64,000 nucleotides of DNA. Source: Phycisphaerae bacterium (GTDB taxonomy: Bacteria; Planctomycetota; Phycisphaerae; Sedimentisphaerales; Anaerobacaceae). The position numbers were made by a program, and so were the translations under genes. The stretch covers positions 1-64,000 of the forward strand of contig JADHXR010000004.1 of assembly GCA_016782865.1 (NCBI GenBank), given 5' to 3'. The notes beneath the pieces are model-generated. The model ran no database searches. It was not told the DNA's origin and worked only from the letters and a program-made list of their open reading frames with translations. This document shows, piece after piece, positions 60,801 to 64,000 of this stretch. Within the stretch, counting starts at the first letter, position 1. Every line of letters starts with the position of its first letter.

Positions 60801-61333
60801 AGTTTCGCTTGATCACAATACTCGATGATAGGAATCCCTCTGACCAGTTCCATGACGAAATAGGGCCTACCGGTATCTGTCGATCCGGCATCCAGCACCT
60901 TGGCGATGTTCGGGTGGTCCATCATGGCCAATGCCTGGCGCTCGGCCTCGAAGCGGGCGACAACCTGTCTGGTATCCATCCCTAACTTGATGATTTTAAG
61001 AGCCACCCGCCTTTTCACAGGTTCCTTCTGCGCGGCCGCCCAGACCACACCGAAGCCCCCTTCGCCGATCTTTTCGAGCAGCTTGTATCGACCAATGACA
61101 GAACCGGGACCCTCAGTTAGAGCCGGATCTCCCAGTGTGACTTCCGCTTCCAGCGCTGGCGCCTCCATAAAATCTCCCGCCTGCTCGTGGGCTTTCAGCA
61201 GGTCCTCGACCTCCGCCCGCAGATCGGAATCCTCGCTGCAGGCCTCGTTAAGGTACGTCGCTCGCTCGGCGGTAGTCGACTTTTCAAGCGCCTCGGCAAA
61301 AATCAGCTTAACATTTTTCGGTTCATCATTCAT
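57878..61333 (-). CDS. Membrane serine/threonine kinase with 14 WD40 repeats (module 3)
   Basis: A 1151-aa protein. The N-terminal leader IFAEALEKSTTAERATYLNE resembles module 2. The kinase domain has IGEGGFGVV, Lys113, [10 protein letters not shown] with Asp206, DFG at 227-229 and [10 protein letters not shown] transmembrane helix (VVYTAVAAVVIALLLGTGIS) is followed by a charged coiled coil of about 50 residues (EYKQRLQSDADRERAVQEER). Then come 14 WD40-like repeats, some degenerate, including VLFTPDGKQLISASADHT and VAFSPDGRRLVSGSSGKG. It is transcribed after the sigma gene at 61784, the third sigma/kinase module. Confidence 0.9.
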   Translation of the reverse strand: MNDEPKNVKLIFAEALEKSTTAERATYLNEACSEDSDLRAEVEDLLKAHEQAGDFMEAPALEAEVTLGDPALTEGPGSVIGRYKLLEKIGEGGFGVVWAAAQKEPVKRRVALKIIKLGMDTRQVVARFEAERQALAMMDHPNIAKVLDAGSTDTGRPYFVMELVRGIPIIEYCDQAKLSTKDRLGLFIKVCHAIQHAHQKGIIHRDIKPSNILITLHDGVPVPRVIDFGIAKATQQELTEMTIYTQHNQFIGTPAYMSPEQAEMSGLDIDTRSDIYSLGVLLYELLTGRTPFDAKELMQSGIDQMRKIIREQEPPKPSTKFATLQIQEQSTTATRHATDSPRLIWLLRGDLDWIVMKCLEKDRSRRYETANGLALDVVRHLSNEPVIARPPTVVYQLRKVWRRNKVVYTAVAAVVIALLLGTGISAWQAWIANVAHKREYKQRLQSDADRERAVQEERRARESEVKAKESEVNALRRAYNSDMSQVFRALEENLIGRVQESVRQHVPEPEEPDFRGWEWRYAWEQSQSDAVHTWDTPEDMGEVFAVRISPDQRYLVTSGFQTGPTLRPHIRRLWNFQTREELKDVHLPSGTARAIAFSNSGKYLALHRNGENGVNEIHVYDTDTWELETTIPSETAIPSLSFSPDDKTLATIGPSAAVLWDWRRQAIVHQWSVRAPWGRQDIAFFPDGHRLAIGGADWLTIINLDTNDIVHRQPAPEDDIRLAISPDSHYVAIGSGFQKGEIGVLNTASWEPEPPLTGHNAWVTSVLFTPDGKQLISASADHTLRVWDMQRRVTTRVLKGHQSGVHFFSLTSDASRAVSAGADKQILEWDLNAPLPAFREHLLDERVKEVVFSADSRFFYTINNNGLVSVWETKTFSKEHSLSPELGENSSIILSPDGDHLIAGTGSGELWVLDAGDLQVVAHQKVQSGQILPVGFSADGTFLVALEFGDKISKWNIDTWQLRSRVESGFHLKYFEKVRCAIPQDSDMLLCAIGNTHLVLWDLAQSKELARIRVNSRGFGNDFAVSPTETLLASIAEGDFIRLWDWKTRQPAGQVRGPRDFHSVAFSPDGRRLVSGSSGKGALRLWDVSTRQEVARFGTGVTRTLISVQFSPDGNMICAIDVKRNAYFFRAPSFERINALEAERHEKEKSL

Positions 61334-61652
61334 AACATTGTTCCATTTCGATCTTCTCTATCTTGCAATGCGACATCCGCGCCAAAAACGCGACAGGAAA
61401 AATGCCAAAAAAAAGACAATTTTCGTATCAGCCGCAAAGATATTTGAACCACGAATTAACACCGCGCAGCCTTTGGCCGCAACCAAAAAGCTGAAACCAC
61501 GAATTAACACAGCCTGCCCTGAGCCTGCCGAACGGGAATAAACACTAACTTGAAACCACGGATTAACGCGGATTCTCGCGGATTAAGTATTTGGCATAAG
61601 ATATTCTTTCATAACAAGTTAGAAAATGGCCTTTTGAAGAACGCGCACAAAG
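61334..61652. other. Gene-less repeat-filled stretch upstream of kinase module 3
   Basis: No coding sequence. It holds repeated 'accacgaattaacac' motifs at 61450-61560, and a 'gcctgccctgagcctgcc' tract. Such filler is common between planctomycete genes. Confidence 0.5.
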
Positions 61653-61775
61653 AACAAGAAGTTGCAAGGTTGTAGTACGGATTTACACAGATTCTTTACA
61701 TTTGTTACTTTGAACCGTGTTAAACCGTGAAATCCGTGTCTAATTCAGTTGATGTTTAATCTTTTCTTCGTGTTC
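61653..61775. repeat. Dispersed intergenic repeat, copy 2
   Basis: Begins 'aacaagaagttgcaagg', continues 'ttgtagtacggatttacac' and 'aaatccgtgtc'; aligned with 13733-13875 over about 110 bp, differing at the 3' end. Lies just upstream of the sigma factor 3' end on the minus strand. Confidence 0.7.
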
Positions 61776-61783
61776 ATTCGTGG

Positions 61784-62350
61784 TCAGTCCTTTATCCGGT
61801 GGCGAGTAATTTCCCGATGGAGCCAGGCGCGTGCATAGGCCCAGTATCTGTCCGCCGTCCGGCGGGAAATACCGAGAATTTTCGCTATCTGGTCGAGGTT
61901 CAGCCCCGCGAAGTAGCGCATCTTCACCAGATCGGCGACTATCTTGTCCTCTTGCCCCAGTTTCGTCAACGCTTCATCCACAGCGATCACGTCCTCGGAG
62001 GGGCCTTCGATTGCCAGAGTCGCATCATCCAGGTCGATTCTCTGCCGGTCGGCGCCGCGTTTTCTGCGCCGCTTGTGCCGTGCTCTCTCGATCAGGATCC
62101 GTCGCATCGCCTCGGCCGCAGCGGCAAAGAAATGCCCCCGGCCCTCCCAGCTCTGGTCCTCGATGCCGACCAATCTGATGTATGCCTCGTGCACCAGGGC
62201 TGTGGCCTGGAGTGTCTGGCCCGCCGGTTCCTGGCCCAGCCTGACGGCGGCAAGCCTGCGCAGCTCCTGGTATACCGCCGCAAGCAGTTCATCGGCGGCC
62301 CGAACGTCTCCCTTTCGGACTGCGTCGAGAATACGAGTAACATCTGTCAT
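61784..62350 (-). CDS. ECF sigma factor (TIGR02999-like, module 3)
   Basis: A 188-aa sigma factor starting MTDVTRILDAVRKGDVRAAD. Sigma2 motifs YQELRRLAAVRLGQEP and ATALVHEAYIRLVGIEDQ; sigma4 helix-turn-helix YFAGLNLDQIAKILGISRRT near the C-terminus. It is clearly homologous to the module 2 factor and to the remnant at 40685. The start at 62350 is chosen to align with them; two upstream in-frame ATGs are possible. The kinase gene follows on the same strand 450 bp away, separated by repeats. No conserved TTGAGY/TACAAT promoter was found upstream. Confidence 0.9.
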   Translation of the reverse strand: MTDVTRILDAVRKGDVRAADELLAAVYQELRRLAAVRLGQEPAGQTLQATALVHEAYIRLVGIEDQSWEGRGHFFAAAAEAMRRILIERARHKRRRKRGADRQRIDLDDATLAIEGPSEDVIAVDEALTKLGQEDKIVADLVKMRYFAGLNLDQIAKILGISRRTADRYWAYARAWLHREITRHRIKD

Positions 62351-62554
62351 GTTTGTCGACATCGCCAATCCTGTACGAATCTCCCGGATGACCGAGGGAC
62401 GTCAAGAAGAATCCGGGGCCTCTTGAGAAGAATGTCCCAAAGCAGAATAGAGGAGCAGGGTGCAAAGAACAAGCAAGAAACAGTGTTTTGGGCAAATTCC
62501 CTGGCAAGAGGGAACTGGTCGGCTCCGGCGCAGGATTCGGCCTGCTGATAGACC

Positions 62555-62583
62555 TTGCACTGTCCCGGGGATTTGGGTATAAT
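62555..62583 (+). promoter_or_regulatory. Predicted promoter for the pseudopilin genes
   Basis: TTGCAC, 17-bp spacer, TATAAT, about 105 bp upstream of the ATG at 62688. Confidence 0.6.
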
Positions 62584-62687
62584 AACGACAAGCAGTGTAA
62601 ATGCAGGAGCGCATCGGATATGTTTTTGTAGATGTCGGCTTTGAAGGGCATTCTTTTCAATGAGAAGAGGTAGGAGATAAATCTGCT

Positions 62688-63482
62688 ATGCGTAAACAAA
62701 AAGGTTTTACGTTGATAGAACTCTTGGTGGTGATTGCTATTATCGCGATCTTGATGGCGATATTGATGCCGGCGCTGAATCGTGTCAGGGAGCAGGGCAA
62801 GCGTGCGGTTTGCATGAGCAATCTTAAGCAGTTGTCGCTGGCGTGGATTCTGTATGCAGATGACAACGACGATGTGCTCGTCAACGGCGCCATAGGCTAT
62901 AGCAATGCTCAAACGGGCTGGGGCCAGCACCAAAACGAGATCGCGTGGGTCGATGGGCTCGCCACTGACGAAGCAGCACAACGGCTGGAGATTGAGCAAG
63001 GCGCCTTGTGGCCTTACATAAAAGATCACGACATGTACAAGTGCCCGACGGGGCGGCGCGGAGAGGCACTTACGTATGCCATCATGTTCTCGATGAACGC
63101 TGTCAACCATACTCCAACTCAAGGGGTGCGCGGCGCACACATCAAGAGGAAGTCTGAGATTTATAACCCGGCGCCCGCACTCAGACTCGTTTTCATTGAC
63201 GAGGGCTGGATGACACCCGATGCCTTTGCCGTTCAATACGATTCGGAGAACTGGTGGGACGATCCTCCCGTGCGACACGGTGACGGCACTGTCGTATCTT
63301 TCGCAGACGGACACAGTGAACACTGGAAGTGGAAGGGCACCGATACGATTAAGCGCGCCAGAGATGTCGAGCGCGGCCACCAGGGGAACTGGACGCCCCA
63401 GACAGAAGCGGGTTTCAGGGACCTGTACCGGATGCAGAGGGGTACCTGGGGGAAATTAGGCTATACACCGACTCATCCATAA
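62688..63482 (+). CDS. Type II secretion pseudopilin-like protein (DUF1559-like)
   Basis: A 264-aa prepilin. The N-terminal signature [20 protein letters not shown] is the class III/type II prepilin cleavage and hydrophobic segment, with Glu5 after cleavage before Phe. The rest resembles planctomycete G/H-type pseudopilins: [39 protein letters not shown] and [16 protein letters not shown]. It is exported and processed by a prepilin peptidase. The second gene is a tandem copy. The promoter is at 62555-62583. Confidence 0.92.
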   Translation: MRKQKGFTLIELLVVIAIIAILMAILMPALNRVREQGKRAVCMSNLKQLSLAWILYADDNDDVLVNGAIGYSNAQTGWGQHQNEIAWVDGLATDEAAQRLEIEQGALWPYIKDHDMYKCPTGRRGEALTYAIMFSMNAVNHTPTQGVRGAHIKRKSEIYNPAPALRLVFIDEGWMTPDAFAVQYDSENWWDDPPVRHGDGTVVSFADGHSEHWKWKGTDTIKRARDVERGHQGNWTPQTEAGFRDLYRMQRGTWGKLGYTPTHP

Positions 63483-63523
63483 TCGGTGTTCGCCGGATCG
63501 GCAATGAGGTTAAGGAAACTGCT

Positions 63524-64000
63524 ATGCGTAAACAAAAAGGTTTTACATTGATAGAACTCTTGGTGGTGATCGCTATTATCGCGATCTTGATGGCGATATT
63601 GTTGCCCGCGCTGAATCGTGTCAGGGAGCAGGGCAAGCGGATAGTTTGCCTGAGCAATTTGAAGCAATTGACTCTGGCCTGGATTATGTACGCCGAGGAA
63701 AACGACGGCAAGCTCGTCAATGGCGCCGCCGGATTCAGCAACACGACCACGAGTTGGGGAAACCACGCCAATGAACTCGCCTGGATCGACGTCCAAAATT
63801 TCAACTCGCCCTGGGACAGTCAAATCCAGGATATCAAGGAAGGTGCTTTGTGGCCCTATATGAAGGATGTCGATATGTACAGATGTCCGACGGGGCGACG
63901 CGGAGAGGCTGTAACGTACTCGATCATGTTCTCTATGAACGCCGTCAACCATCCTTGGGTTCAGGGGGTACGCGGAGCGCACGTGAAGAACATCAACGAG
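63524..64000 (+). CDS. Type II pseudopilin-like protein, tandem copy (3' partial)
   Basis: 159 codons to the window end, in frame. It starts [20 protein letters not shown] like the gene 41 bp upstream; the first 60 or so bases of the two are almost identical, so a recent tandem duplication is likely. Later parts diverge ([19 protein letters not shown]). The ribosome-binding site is AAGGAAACTGCT before the ATG at 63524. The C-terminus lies beyond the window. Confidence 0.92.
   Translation, partial: MRKQKGFTLIELLVVIAIIAILMAILLPALNRVREQGKRIVCLSNLKQLTLAWIMYAEENDGKLVNGAAGFSNTTTSWGNHANELAWIDVQNFNSPWDSQIQDIKEGALWPYMKDVDMYRCPTGRRGEAVTYSIMFSMNAVNHPWVQGVRGAHVKNINE

Overview
The window reads as chromosomal DNA from a Planctomycetes-type bacterium, most like the Phycisphaerae/Sedimentisphaerales lineages. 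The call rests on content: Tat-exported sulfatases and Gfo/Idh oxidoreductases, dockerin, LamG and beta-helix secreted proteins, serine/threonine kinases carrying 14 WD40 repeats next to sigma factors, and pilins with the signature [17 protein letters not shown]. No rRNA, tRNA, transposase, phage gene or CRISPR array was seen.

Layout. 1-10.7 kb: two coupled genes for very large envelope proteins built from repeated beta domains and C-terminal membrane segments. The second looks like two paralogues fused end to end, and each half carries an in-frame REP-like palindrome. 10.7-13.9 kb: a small accessory patch with a helical hypothetical, an AT-rich PD-(D/E)XK-like protein, an MNT nucleotidyltransferase with a cut-off HEPN partner, and repeat-filled intergenic DNA. 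13.9-32.6 kb: catabolic genes, namely Gfo/Idh oxidoreductase, a four-gene operon (DUF547, TIGR04282 glycosyltransferase, MerA-like flavoprotein, TVP38/TMEM64) ending in a GH130 scrap, an SMP-30 lactonase, a sugar kinase and nucleotidyltransferase pair, an aldo/keto reductase, two sulfatases, a PHP-like Tat protein, a DUF401 permease and two YdjC deacetylases. This looks like processing of sulfated or amino-sugar polysaccharide.

32.6-62.4 kb: a mosaic of secreted proteins (beta-helix, alpha/beta hydrolase, GH10-CE4, extracellular WD40, kelch-dockerin-LamG, beta-propeller) interleaved with three sigma-factor/kinase/WD40 modules and several gene fragments. A truncated fourth sigma gene keeps its promoter. 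The intergenic regions carry repeated hairpin families. One family, present four times upstream of secreted-protein genes, looks like either a small RNA cassette or a structured leader. 62.5 kb to the end: tandem type II pseudopilin genes, the second cut by the window edge.

How it may fit together (inference): membrane kinases with large WD40 scaffolds sense a signal and act with the adjacent sigma factors on neighbouring genes for secreted carbohydrate-binding and degrading proteins. The catabolic block would process released sugars. The duplicated modules, 3' gene scraps and shared intergenic hairpins show that the 34-58 kb stretch has been repeatedly duplicated and recombined.
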